Shown: piece after piece, positions 1 through 7,531 of the stretch
Numbering within the stretch: the first letter of the stretch is position 1
Layout: every line of letters starts with the position of its first letter
IMG/VR virus record: IMGVR_UViG_3300021599_003009
Location: 1 to 23,727 of that record
DNA from: a virus
DNA: 23,727 nucleotides
Strand: one strand, 5' to 3'
The notes under the pieces: model-generated
What the model was told of the DNA's origin: nothing
The model's input: only the letters and a program-made list of their open reading frames with translations
Databases searched by the model: none
Position numbers and translations under genes: made by a program

Positions 1-20
1 ACTGATTTAATTTTTAGATG

Positions 21-28
21 TATTTATA
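21..28 (+). promoter_or_regulatory. Putative phage late promoter motif TATTTATA
   Basis: TATTTATA lies 20 nt before the ATG of the gp21-like protease gene. The same octamer or a one-base variant recurs before many genes in this window, which together encode virion-type proteins and a gp55-like late sigma factor. That this is a late -10 element is an inference. Confidence 0.5.
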
Positions 29-48
29 CAATATATTAATATATCTAA

Positions 49-738
49 ATGAAAGTATTAGGACCGAATGAAATTGGTAGGGGAATTTTAATTGAATATG
101 ACGCTGGGCATATTTCACCTAGTGATCTACAAAATCAAAATATTATTACGGAAATGCAGAATAAAGATACCGATCAGGACTTTATTATGTATGCCGTTTT
201 GCAAAAATTCGATACCCCAAATAAGAATGGTAGAATTTATCCCGAAATGTTATTAAAAAGGGAAAATACCAAATATCAAGAAATTATTAAAAAGGGCTCG
301 GCTCTAAATGAATTAAATCACCCTTCATCATCTCTTATCGATTTAGATAGAGTTTCTCACACAATTTTAGAAACGTGGTGGGATGGTAAAACACTCATGG
401 GTAAAATAAAACTATTGTTATCTCCAGGATTTAAAAAAATGGGTATTGTTAGCTGTAAGGGTGACCAAGCTGCTATGTTACTTATAAATGGTGTCACATT
501 AGGAATTTCTTCAAGGGGTGTTGGGTCGTTGAAAGAGGTTAAAGGTCAAAATATTGTTCAAGATGATTTTGAGTTAGTTTGTTTTGATTTAGTATCGTCA
601 CCATCTACACCCGGTGCGTATGTTTTCCAGGATGTTGCTGATAAGGATAAATTCAATGAAACAGTAGAACAGAAGCCGATTGTGGACGATAGAATGAAAA
701 AATTAATGGGTAAACTGGATAGTTTTTTAACAAAATAA
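49..738 (+). CDS. 21: Prohead core protease, T4 gp21-like
   Basis: This 229-residue protein resembles the T4 gp21 prohead protease, the serine protease (herpesvirus-assemblin fold) that digests the scaffold and trims capsid proteins inside the prohead. What is seen: the block YAVLQKFDTPNKNGRIYP at residues 48-65, a candidate catalytic His91 in the NHPSSS motif, and a candidate nucleophile Ser154 or Ser155 in LGISSRGVGSL (151-161). An acidic/hydrophobic block follows (DFELVCFDLVSSPSTPGA, 173-190). The length fits the family (T4 gp21 is about 212 residues). It stands directly before an acidic scaffold gene and a gp23-like capsid gene, the T4 order 21-22-23. The ATG follows an A/T-rich leader with no Shine-Dalgarno sequence, 20 nt after a TATTTATA motif. 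Which serine is catalytic is inferred, not shown. Confidence 0.9.
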   Translation: MKVLGPNEIGRGILIEYDAGHISPSDLQNQNIITEMQNKDTDQDFIMYAVLQKFDTPNKNGRIYPEMLLKRENTKYQEIIKKGSALNELNHPSSSLIDLDRVSHTILETWWDGKTLMGKIKLLLSPGFKKMGIVSCKGDQAAMLLINGVTLGISSRGVGSLKEVKGQNIVQDDFELVCFDLVSSPSTPGAYVFQDVADKDKFNETVEQKPIVDDRMKKLMGKLDSFLTK

Positions 739-758
739 AATAAAAAAACAAAAAAATG

Positions 759-791
759 TCTCATTTCTATATGTGGAGATGAGATCTTTTT
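759..791 (+). terminator. Rho-independent terminator after the gp21-like gene
   Basis: A 9-bp stem with one G-U pair (TCTCATTTC at 759-767 with GAGATGAGA at 776-784) closes an 8-nt loop and is followed by the T-rich stretch TCTTTTTA. It lies between the protease stop codon and the TATTTATA motif of the scaffold gene, so the two genes may be separately transcribed. Confidence 0.6.
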
Positions 792-802
792 AATAATACA
801 CA

Positions 803-810
803 TATTTATA
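803..810 (+). promoter_or_regulatory. Putative phage late promoter motif TATTTATA
   Basis: TATTTATA, within CATATTTATATAAG, lies 21 nt before the ATG of the scaffold gene and just after the terminator at 759-791. A terminator followed by a new promoter is the layout expected if scaffold and capsid are transcribed strongly on their own. Confidence 0.55.
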
Positions 811-831
811 TAAGAAATTAAATAAAAAAAA

Positions 832-1986
832 ATGACTGAAAAATCCATTTTAGAACAAGCGTTACTTCAAGTTAATACACTTGAAGAAGCAGTAAAGCAA
901 AATGCAAAGGGTATACTTTCTTCAGTAATGAAAAAAGAACTAAACGAATTGCTTAAAGAATCAGAGGAAGTGGAAGAAGAGGAAGAAGTAGCTGCTGATG
1001 AAGAAGCTATGAATCCTGAAGAAGAGGAATCAAAAGACATGTCAGAACAGCCAGCTTCCGATGAAGAAGAGGAAGATGATGCTGAAAAAGCTGATGATGA
1101 AGAAATGCCCTCGATAAATGATGAACCATCAAAAGGTATCGATGACGAATCTCCAGAAATGGGTGATATGCCATCAGTAAACGATATGCCAAGTGATGAC
1201 GATTCTGATGACATGTTAGATTTAACCGGAGCTTCTGATGAAGAAGTATTAAAGGTTTTCAAAGCAATGTCAGATGAAGACGGAATTATTGTTAAAAAAG
1301 ACGGCGAAAATATCGAATTACAAGATGGTGATGATGAGTACATCATTAAGTTAGATGAGTCTGAAGAAGAATCAGTTGATGAAGAATGGAACGAAGAAGA
1401 AATGGCTGAAGAAGATGAGACTGTTTATGAAATCGAATTAGGCGACGATGATGACATGCCTGAAGAAGAAATGTCTGAAGAAGAGTCTGAGGAAGAAGCT
1501 CACGAAGAAGAAGTCGGTGAAGCTGCTCACTCAAAGGCTTTTGGCCAAAAAGGTGGATTACCTAAGAAAATTTTCGCAGCTGGACGTCCAGAAAAAATCA
1601 ATGAGGAAGTTCAAACTCTTAAAAAACAAAACGAAGAGTATAAAAAAGCTTTAGTATTGTTTAAAGAAAAATTGAATGAAGTAGCTGTATTCAATGCAAA
1701 CCTTGCTCACGCAACAAGATTGTTTACAGAACATACAACAACAAAACAGGAGAAAATGGAAATTTTAAAAAGATTTGATTCCGTTTCTACTATAAGTGAG
1801 TCTAAAAATCTTTTTAACTCAATCAAAGCAGAATTGGATACTAAAAAACCAGTAAACGAAGCTGTTGTTGATAAAATCACATCAACCCCTTCTACATCAT
1901 CTTCACAAGAGATGTTAGCTGAGTCAAAAGCCTATGAAGCACCTCAGTTCAGAAGAATGAGAGATTTAATGAGTAAAATAAAATAA
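832..1986 (+). CDS. 22: Prohead core scaffold protein, gp22-like
   Basis: This 384-residue protein is identified mainly by position between a gp21-like protease and a gp23-like capsid gene, and by composition. Residues of roughly 35-230 are dominated by Glu and Asp, in long runs with Ser and Met. A basic and helical part follows (about 240-345) with heptad-like coiled-coil character, and the tail is basic (QFRRMRDLMSKIK). T4 gp22 is likewise an acidic, helical core protein that fills the prohead and is digested by gp21. Short Leu/Ile-x-Glu sites such as ILE and TLE near the N-terminus match the cleavage preference known for T4 gp21. At 384 residues it is longer than T4 gp22 (about 270), mostly through the acidic region. 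Long open frames on the opposite strand here are Ser-rich mirror images of GAA/GAT codons, not genes. Confidence 0.75.
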   Translation: MTEKSILEQALLQVNTLEEAVKQNAKGILSSVMKKELNELLKESEEVEEEEEVAADEEAMNPEEEESKDMSEQPASDEEEEDDAEKADDEEMPSINDEPSKGIDDESPEMGDMPSVNDMPSDDDSDDMLDLTGASDEEVLKVFKAMSDEDGIIVKKDGENIELQDGDDEYIIKLDESEEESVDEEWNEEEMAEEDETVYEIELGDDDDMPEEEMSEEESEEEAHEEEVGEAAHSKAFGQKGGLPKKIFAAGRPEKINEEVQTLKKQNEEYKKALVLFKEKLNEVAVFNANLAHATRLFTEHTTTKQEKMEILKRFDSVSTISESKNLFNSIKAELDTKKPVNEAVVDKITSTPSTSSSQEMLAESKAYEAPQFRRMRDLMSKIK

Positions 1987-2017
1987 TAAGAATTAAAAAA
2001 AAACAAATATTTTAAAA

Positions 2018-3550
2018 ATGGGAGCATTATTAGAATCAGGTATGGTTGGTAACATCGGTCTTAAGCACCTTCGTGTTATCAAAGAAGATACCATCAAAAA
2101 ATGGGACAGTGGTATTCCCAATTATCCGTCGTGTTTTCTCTAAGTTGTTAGCAAACGACATCGTATCAGTACAAGCAATGAACTTACCAATTGGTAAATT
2201 GTTCTACTTCGTACCTAAAATTCAAGATAGAAACAGTGGTGCACACTATCAGCCATTCGGTATGCCAGGTAACTCTGACGCAGCTACTGCTGGTTATGGT
2301 GACAACGCGAAGAGCCTTTACGATCGTTTTTATGAGTCTTCAGACGCAAACGATCAAGGTTTGTTCGATTATTCAAAGGGTGCTTTCACAACAGTTGAAG
2401 CCAATCCTCACGCTTTCGTAACATTCTCAAACGGTACTGCTAGCACAACTACTGCTAATGAAAGTGGATCTAGTGTATCTAACTTGATTATTGTTCTTTC
2501 TGGTTTCACAAAAGACGGTCAAGGTAAAATGGTTGGTGCTAATGGTAACCTTATGGATACTGAAGAATTTTTAGCATCTCTTCAAGTTGAAGTTACTGGT
2601 AACACAACTGCAAACAATGGTGTTAAAAACTTCAACGTTGTAACTCAAAAATATGGTAAAGGTATCGTTGAGTATGGTGTGAAAGGTGGTTCTGGTCTTT
2701 CTAGATTCCACGACATCTGCGACGAAGAAGGTAAGATCTATTTGAATGTAGATTTGGAAAGCTATAGCAGCACTACTGGTTTCGCTGCAGCTGATTTCAG
2801 CTCTAACGATTTAGCTTTGGCTAACTTCAAAGTAACTTACAGAACATATGAGACTTTGGAATTTGAAGACAATATCGGTGAAGTATCATTTGATCTTGCT
2901 TCAGTTACAGTATCTGTTACTGAAAGAAAATTAAGAGCTAGCTGGTCTCCAGAACTTGCTCAGGACGTATCTGCGTTCCATAACATCGATGCTGAAGCTG
3001 AATTAACAGCTTTATTATCTGAGCAAATGAGTGGAAATACGGTGCAACTGGAAACACTCCATTTGTAGGTTACACTCAAAAAGACTGGAACCAAACATTG
3101 ATCACTAAGATCAATCAGGTTTCTGCTCAAATCCATAAGTCAACTTTGAGAGGTGGTGCTAACTGGATCGTTGTATCTTCAGAAGTTTCTGCAGTATTCG
3201 ATGATTTAGAGTATTTCCACGTATCAAATGCTAGCCCAGAGCAAGATCAGTACAACATGGGTATCGAAAAGATCGGTACTTTGGCTGGACGTTATCAAGT
3301 ATATCGTGATCCATACTTACCAGCTGGTAAGATCCTTGTGGGTCACAAAGGTAAATCATTATTGGATGCTGGTTACATCTACGCACCATATGTACCTTTA
3401 CAATTAACTCCAACAATGTACAATCCATTTAACATGACACCAATCAAAGGTATCATGACAAGATATGCAAAGAAAATGGTTAACAACCGTTACTTCGGTA
3501 TCATCAACGTAAGTGGTTTACAAACTTTCGATCTTAACACTTTAAGATAA
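2018..3550 (+). CDS. 23: Major capsid protein, gp23-like, reading frame broken at two points
   Basis: The translated pieces resemble T4 gp23, the main shell protein with the HK97 fold. Piece 1 starts at ATG 2018 (MGALLESGMVGNIGLKHL) and is in its own frame up to about 2110, where that frame soon hits a stop at 2141-2143. Piece 2, in another frame, carries PIIRRVFSKLLANDIVSVQA, the equivalent of T4 VRRAIPNLIAFDICGVQP, and continues to about 3030 with SWSPELAQDVSAFHNIDAEA. Piece 3 returns to the first frame with WKYGATGNTPFVGYTQKDW and runs to the stop at 3548-3550 through YAPYVPLQLTP. Compared with gp23, the N-terminal region before VRR is far shorter, and the conserved stretch equivalent to T4 EIMLEINRE after ELSGILAT is absent. 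Everything else is intact. Codons are rich in ATC, AAC, TTC and GGT, unlike the neighbours, as expected for the most expressed gene. Assembly error is the simplest explanation of the breaks. Confidence 0.9.
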
Positions 3551-3569
3551 TCTTAAGTTAGGTTAATAT

Positions 3570-3600
3570 AAAAACCCTCGAGAAATCGGGGGTTTTTTAT
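3570..3600 (+). terminator. Strong Rho-independent terminator after the capsid gene
   Basis: A 12-bp stem with one T-G pair (3570-3581 with 3586-3597) closes a GAAA tetraloop and continues into a run of T. It lies 20 nt after the capsid stop codon. The A-rich left arm and T-rich right arm mean it could stop transcription in both directions. Confidence 0.85.
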
Positions 3601-3601
3601 T

Positions 3602-3633
3602 TTTGGAATATTCTAAAATTTTCTTTATTTTTG
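3602..3633 (+). promoter_or_regulatory. Bacteroidota-type housekeeping promoter
   Basis: TTTG at 3602-3605, a 20-nt spacer and TATTTTTG at 3626-3633 match exactly the known Bacteroidota primary sigma pattern TTTG, 19-21 nt, TAnnTTTG. The -7 element ends 5 nt before the ATG at 3639, so the transcript would start at or next to the start codon. No TATTTATA motif is present here, so this gene may be read by unmodified host polymerase. Confidence 0.6.
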
Positions 3634-3638
3634 CATTT

Positions 3639-3953
3639 ATGGGTGAAACAGATTACAGCAAGCTCCGAACAGACGTCCTTGAAAAAATGGTATACCAACG
3701 TGGGATTGAATGTAAAATGAAAAAGGATGAGATGGTAAAAATGCTTAAACTAGATGATGAAGGTAAGTATGTGGAACCAATGAAGGAAACTATTCACGAA
3801 AAATCCGATGGTGGGTTTAATGTTGGTATAGATATTAGAAACCAAGCGGATATATCACAAATTAGTAAATTAATGGAAAAAAAAGAGGCAAAAAGCCTCA
3901 GTAGATATTCGGATAATAGGGTGTGGTATTGGTCTAAGATGAAGTTAATTTAA
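3639..3953 (+). CDS. Small protein with SAP-like N-terminal motif
   Basis: This 104-residue protein begins MGETDYSKLRTDVLEKMVYQ. Residues 5-38 (YSKLRTDVLEKM, RGIECKMKKDEMVKML) follow the helix-turn-helix spacing of SAP motifs, short modules that often bind nucleic acid; this likeness is by eye. The C-terminal part (RYSDNRVWYWSKMKLI) is unrecognised. ATG 3639 is preferred over a TTG at 3603 because the TTG would fall inside the promoter TTTG element. The last 20 nt overlap the end of the leftward gene at 3934-4224, and codons near 3877-3899 contain the terminator of that leftward operon, so one DNA stretch serves both strands. The gene is alone behind its own promoter and may be an early or middle gene. 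Confidence 0.65.
   Translation: MGETDYSKLRTDVLEKMVYQRGIECKMKKDEMVKMLKLDDEGKYVEPMKETIHEKSDGGFNVGIDIRNQADISQISKLMEKKEAKSLSRYSDNRVWYWSKMKLI
3876..3900 (-). terminator. Leftward Rho-independent terminator inside the SAP-like gene
   Basis: Read on the minus strand, a perfect 5-bp GC-rich stem (GAGGC / GCCTC, plus-strand 3885-3889 and 3895-3899) with a 5-nt loop is followed by eight T residues (plus-strand A run 3877-3884). On the plus strand there is no T run after the stem, so it should act only on leftward transcription. It lies 35 nt past the stop codon of the last leftward gene. Confidence 0.75.
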
Positions 3954-4224
3954 ATACTTTTACAGTAAGATTTCCATTACCTTTTATTATTCGATGATAT
4001 TCCCCTTCAGAAATAAAATATTGTTTATTTTTTTGAATTTTAAATGGTAATTGATTGTCCATTTGAAGCATCCAATCCGTTTCGTGTTCGCAAATAACAA
4101 TTCTGTCCTCTAGGTCAAAATGCCATTTTAATTCCGACTCATTAACCTCATTAGAAAATGTTCTTTCGTAAAAAGAGCCAATCTTTTCTTCAATAAACGG
4201 TAATTTATTTTCTATACTTTTCAC
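3934..4224 (-). CDS. Small cupin-like phage protein
   Basis: This 96-residue protein has the motif pattern of short single-domain cupin-like proteins seen in T4-type phages: WHFDLEDRIVICEH (residues about 34-47), then LPFKIQKNKQYFISEGEYHR and IIKGNGNLTVKVFKL. The first His and the late YHR could be metal ligands, but no activity can be assigned. The best start is GTG at 4222-4224; no ATG exists upstream in frame, and the N-terminus overlaps the preceding gene by 20 nt in another frame. It is the last gene of the leftward block and is followed by the terminator at 3876-3900. The N-terminus (MKSIENKLPFIEEKIG) contains an IEE site of the type T4 gp21 cleaves, but the protein has no other virion feature. 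Confidence 0.7.
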   Translation of the reverse strand: MKSIENKLPFIEEKIGSFYERTFSNEVNESELKWHFDLEDRIVICEHETDWMLQMDNQLPFKIQKNKQYFISEGEYHRIIKGNGNLTVKVFKLTSS

Positions 4225-4678
4225 TAAAAAACTCTTTAATTAAATCTAAAAAATGAGTATTGATTAAACCTTGATTTTCTTTAGTTATTCTCAAGACCTC
4301 TTCATCAACACCACCATTTGCAAATTGTTCAACATCTTCGGTTACTCTGTCATTCTTAACTTCTTCCTGAGTAAATAATGCTATACCGTCTTCTGTAAGT
4401 TCTGCCGTATCATCATTAAACTCATAATATGTATAACCCCCATCTTCATCATAATCAACACTTTTATACGAATAGCCCTGTTGATATGAATCGTTGATAT
4501 TGTCGGTATATGTGATATAATTTATTCCTGTTTTTTTATCTTTAACCAAAGAATATTCATGTTTTGAACATAATAATTCAAAATGGATTTTTAAATCATC
4601 AAAACTACTTTCTTTAAATCCGTATTCACCTTCATCATCATCGTAATAGGATTCAAATATTTCACTAAATTTAATCAT
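4205..4678 (-). CDS. Acidic hypothetical protein
   Basis: I do not recognise this 157-residue protein. It is strongly acidic, with Asp/Glu- and Tyr-rich stretches (YYDDDEGEYGF, SVDYDEDGGYTYYEF), and ends with a helical segment (HFLDLIKEFFSEKYRK). The N-terminus MIKFSEIFESYYDDD is a short amphipathic segment followed by an IFE site, resembling T4 capsid targeting sequences that are cut by the prohead protease; this is a guess. It starts 1 nt downstream of the stop codon of the gene at 4680-5663 and overlaps the cupin-like gene by 20 nt, so it is part of the same operon. Confidence 0.65.
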   Translation of the reverse strand: MIKFSEIFESYYDDDEGEYGFKESSFDDLKIHFELLCSKHEYSLVKDKKTGINYITYTDNINDSYQQGYSYKSVDYDEDGGYTYYEFNDDTAELTEDGIALFTQEEVKNDRVTEDVEQFANGGVDEEVLRITKENQGLINTHFLDLIKEFFSEKYRK

Positions 4679-4679
4679 A

Positions 4680-5663
4680 TTACCAAGGATTTGATGATTT
4701 GATACCTAATGCTTTACGATATCTTGAGATGTTACAACTCCAATAACCAGCTGTTGTTCTATCTTTCTTTTGAGCACATTTATGTCTAGCTCTAAAGGAT
4801 TTTGCAGCTTTTTTATTTGAGCTTCTAACTCGAAGATTTGGGTCACCAAAGGTAACTTTTTTTATATTTCCGCCTGGAGTTTTTACATAGACCGCGAATT
4901 TTTTAGGCCCACCAGGGGTTCTAAATGGTTTATTTAATTTTACGTTTCGACCTCTGTGTTTAGCTTCTACCAGATATTCTTCTTCTCCATCAATAAATGG
5001 AATATCTAAGTAAACTTCAGACCCTTCAAATATACCAACTTCACCAATATTTGTTTGTAATAAATCTAGATCATCGCCAAAAAATTCTACTGAACCTTTA
5101 TTCATGAAATCTTTAGCCTCTACATACAATTTAAAAAATTCATCAGAATAAATTCTGTAAACATTTTCTGTTAGAGATAAATTGTTATTTATATGATACA
5201 TTAATGATTCTGAAATTATCGATTTAGACTCATTAAGGACGATTCTGGGACCTCTATTATCGACTTTAACCTCATTTATCGAATTTAAAATAAGGTTTAC
5301 TATTTGGTCTCTATTAACGTTTTCATCAAATCTAGCAAATGTTGGTTTATTACCTTTGCCAACTTTAGGATCTTTTTTTTCAGCACGTCTTTTTTGTGCT
5401 GTCATTGCTTTCTTTTCTTTTTTACTATATGAACCTGATGTTTTTGGTGTTTCCTTTGAAACTTTTTTAGATGGTCTACATTTTGGGTACGTTTTTCCGT
5501 TTGCATCTTTTCTTCCACATGGTGGATGTTTTCCACCAACCTTTCTAGATACGTCAACCCATTTTTCTTTAAACCATCTTCTAAGATCTTCTTTCAAGAC
5601 TTCACCAGTCATGATTGACTCTTCAATGTATTTTAAATCCTCTTCGTTTACAAGTATTTTCAT
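4680..5663 (-). CDS. Multi-module phage protein with RARHKC/YWSC C-terminal domain
   Basis: The gene is taken to start at ATG 5663, 4 nt after the previous stop, giving 327 residues. A longer open frame exists upstream but only overlaps the C-terminus of the preceding gene in another frame. Three parts are visible. Residues 30-110 contain WFKEKWVDVSRK, then PPCGRKDANGKTYPKCRPSK with paired Cys (C49, C62) and a basic tail; similar short modules occur in phage proteins of unknown function, which I remember as DUF5872 but cannot check. Residues 140-230 contain an acidic beta-rich part ending GIFEGSEVYLDIPF. Residues 245-327 contain the block FAVYVKTPGG, TFGDPNLRVR, KSFRARHKCAQKK, AGYWSC, a motif set found in T4-type marine phages, with Cys296 and Cys310 perhaps binding metal. 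Function unknown; a head-associated role is possible from the operon. Confidence 0.75.
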   Translation of the reverse strand: MKILVNEEDLKYIEESIMTGEVLKEDLRRWFKEKWVDVSRKVGGKHPPCGRKDANGKTYPKCRPSKKVSKETPKTSGSYSKKEKKAMTAQKRRAEKKDPKVGKGNKPTFARFDENVNRDQIVNLILNSINEVKVDNRGPRIVLNESKSIISESLMYHINNNLSLTENVYRIYSDEFFKLYVEAKDFMNKGSVEFFGDDLDLLQTNIGEVGIFEGSEVYLDIPFIDGEEEYLVEAKHRGRNVKLNKPFRTPGGPKKFAVYVKTPGGNIKKVTFGDPNLRVRSSNKKAAKSFRARHKCAQKKDRTTAGYWSCNISRYRKALGIKSSNPW

Positions 5664-5667
5664 AATT

Positions 5668-6123
5668 TTATTTTTCACATTTTTTCCAACCACCACCTTT
5701 TTCTTTGTAATTCTTTGCAGCCCATCCATTTGCATAAGCTGACGGATAAACTTTAAATTTTGACTTTGCCGCTGCTTTTGATGCCGCCCATTTTGCTGGG
5801 TCAGTTGGACAGTTTTTACTTTCATCAATTTCTTCCATTTCGTTAAGTTGTTCATCACTACCACAACGAGAACTTACGAATCCAGTAACTTCCTCAATAT
5901 CATCTTTTGATGTGGCGATATGATCACCAGCCCAAGCATGTTCCCCAGTTACACACTTAGGAAAATCTGGGTGATTTTTCATACTCAATATTTTTTCAAT
6001 ATTTTCTTTCATAAGAACAAGGTTTTGTAAAACCATATATGTTCCCTTTTCGTGAATATAATCTTCTTGTTTATTTTCAGTCAAAGTTTTGAGGTGTTTT
6101 TTTATCACGTTTTCTAGTTTCAT
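5668..6123 (-). CDS. Phage protein with PSAYANGW C-terminal module
   Basis: This 151-residue protein has an amphipathic N-terminus (MKLENVIKKHLKTLTENK) that includes an LTE site of the type cut by T4-like prohead proteases, a middle region with three Cys (C57, C87, C105 approximately), and a C-terminal module CPTDPAKWAASKAAAKSKF, VYPSAYANGWAAKNYKEKGG, GWKK. That last module is recognisable from many phage and large-virus proteins, but no function is known to me. The ATG lies 4 nt from a TATTTATA motif that fills the gap to the preceding gene. The next gene starts 4 nt after its stop. Packaged head protein is one possibility, based on the N-terminus only. Confidence 0.75.
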   Translation of the reverse strand: MKLENVIKKHLKTLTENKQEDYIHEKGTYMVLQNLVLMKENIEKILSMKNHPDFPKCVTGEHAWAGDHIATSKDDIEEVTGFVSSRCGSDEQLNEMEEIDESKNCPTDPAKWAASKAAAKSKFKVYPSAYANGWAAKNYKEKGGGWKKCEK

Positions 6124-6127
6124 AATA

Positions 6128-6135
6128 TATAAATA
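6128..6135 (-). promoter_or_regulatory. Putative phage late promoter motif TATTTATA (minus strand)
   Basis: On the minus strand this reads TATTTATA, 4 nt before the ATG at 6123, in a gap of only 14 nt between two genes. If it is a -10 element the transcript would be leaderless or nearly so. Confidence 0.5.
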
Positions 6136-6137
6136 TT

Positions 6138-7508
6138 TTATTTTTCTGAGACAATCTCAAATTTTATTTCATTATTATAGTAAATAAATTCACTATGTGT
6201 CTTACCTTTTATTTCTAGAAAATATTCTCTAGGAATTAAAATAGAAGTATCAAGCATGAATGAGTTTTCATTAGTAACATCTAATTGAGTCCAGTCAAAC
6301 ACATTTACGTTAGTTTTACCTTCTTTAACATATATTCTATAATAAACCTCTTCAAATAATTGTGATTTTGGAACATCAATTGATCTGAAATTAATAGTAA
6401 TTTTTCTGAGTTCACCTCTTTTAATTTTTTCGTTTAGTTTAACACCAAAAAATTGAACAGAATATCTTTCTAATTCTTTTTGATTTTCCCCAACAGTAAA
6501 CTTTGCTGAATAAGGTTTTGGTACAAACTTTTGACTAACACTGCTGATCGATACTCCGTCTAGGGATAGACCTTTCCAAAAATCATAATAGAATCTCTTA
6601 CCGTCGCATAAAACCCCATCTAAGCCAAAAGTTATCTTGTATATACCTTTTCTAACTTTAACGGATTGAATGTCACCTAAACCAGTTATGACCGTTCCAG
6701 AGGCATCTTTAATGTCTACTGTGGGCGCGGAATCCAAATCATAAAAATTTGTTCCTTTTGTGACATATAGATATAAATTTTGGTCCATTTTCTCCACAAA
6801 ATTTTGTCTATTATCATCTATTCGGTCCGCAAAAACAGATTCAACAAATGGCTCAAAAAACGTTTGTGTATATTTTGTAAAAAAAGCTACCGATTGATCA
6901 ACTTCGCTTTCAATATCTTGATATAAAACAGCAAATGCTAAACCAAGCCCATGATTTGTGTCTCCGGATATTATTCCATTGACATAATTTGTCACGTCTG
7001 CAACTAAATCTTCGTTACCATTATCAAAATGAATTGTGGCTATTATTTGTGGGGAATCACTATAAACACCTTGGGTTGCCCATTCATTTAAGGTTGTTCT
7101 ATTGAACCAGTTTGATGGTCTTTCGTCAAAAGTGTTGTTACCGTCTGTAAAATCATAAACGGAATCTTCATAATCAAAGCCAACGCCCTCGTCCCAAAAT
7201 TCCGTAATTTTAAAAACAATTAAATCAAAGGACGATGTTCTATCTCTACCCCTACCATTCTTTTGTCTAAGTAATGTTTCATCGCCAAATATGGTGTTGG
7301 TCATTTTTAGGTAGTGTTTGGTATTACTATCTAAAACATATTCACCATCATCTATTTTTGCAATTAAATCGGTAAAATCCACCTTAAAAAGAAATTTTGA
7401 GAAGGTAGAACCATATATAAGTTCGGTATTAGGATTTTTGGCTGTATTAACCTGAGAATCCTTTAAGATAGTGTTGTTTTTTTCAAAATAAGAACGAAAA
7501 TATGACAT
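6138..7508 (-). CDS. Beta-rich virion protein candidate
   Basis: This 456-residue protein has no recognisable enzyme motif. It is rich in beta-strand patterns. Residues about 30-230 include LLRQKNGRGRDRTSSFDLIV, FDERPSNWFNRTTLNEW, VADVTNYVNGIISG and VAFFTKYTQTFFEPFVESVF. The order (a W-rich strand, a V-T-x-Y-V-N segment, then a FFT-K-T strand and a D-D-N-R-Q-N-F turn) recalls DNRLRE-type carbohydrate-binding or adhesion sandwiches in bacterial and phage surface proteins; that is an inference. The second half looks like further Ig-like strands. It follows the hub-like gene at 7532-9022 with a TATTTATT motif in the 23-nt gap. A baseplate or tail-associated structural role is the most reasonable guess. 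Confidence 0.65.
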   Translation of the reverse strand: MSYFRSYFEKNNTILKDSQVNTAKNPNTELIYGSTFSKFLFKVDFTDLIAKIDDGEYVLDSNTKHYLKMTNTIFGDETLLRQKNGRGRDRTSSFDLIVFKITEFWDEGVGFDYEDSVYDFTDGNNTFDERPSNWFNRTTLNEWATQGVYSDSPQIIATIHFDNGNEDLVADVTNYVNGIISGDTNHGLGLAFAVLYQDIESEVDQSVAFFTKYTQTFFEPFVESVFADRIDDNRQNFVEKMDQNLYLYVTKGTNFYDLDSAPTVDIKDASGTVITGLGDIQSVKVRKGIYKITFGLDGVLCDGKRFYYDFWKGLSLDGVSISSVSQKFVPKPYSAKFTVGENQKELERYSVQFFGVKLNEKIKRGELRKITINFRSIDVPKSQLFEEVYYRIYVKEGKTNVNVFDWTQLDVTNENSFMLDTSILIPREYFLEIKGKTHSEFIYYNNEIKFEIVSEK

Positions 7509-7518
7509 CTTTTTATTT

Positions 7519-7526
7519 AATAAATA
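7519..7526 (-). promoter_or_regulatory. Putative phage late promoter motif TATTTATT (minus strand)
   Basis: On the minus strand GATATTTATT lies 10 nt before the ATG at 7508, inside the short gap between two virion-type genes. It differs from TATTTATA at the last base. Confidence 0.4.
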
Positions 7527-7531
7527 TCAAA

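Noticed and set aside
867-1346. Long Ser-rich open frame on the minus strand opposite the scaffold gene
   Set aside because: It is the mirror of GAA/GAT-rich codons for Glu and Asp; low complexity, no start signal, and the opposite frame has clear gene context.
2018-3550. Programmed frameshifting or an intron as the reason for the broken capsid gene
   Set aside because: Conserved residues are missing at both breaks, which frameshifting cannot explain, and an intron would add sequence instead of removing it. No slippery heptamer is seen at the joins.
5664-5864. Extended N-terminus of the protein at 4680-5663
   Set aside because: The extra part overlaps the conserved PSAYANGW end of the preceding gene in another frame, and ATG 5663 follows that gene's stop by 4 nt.
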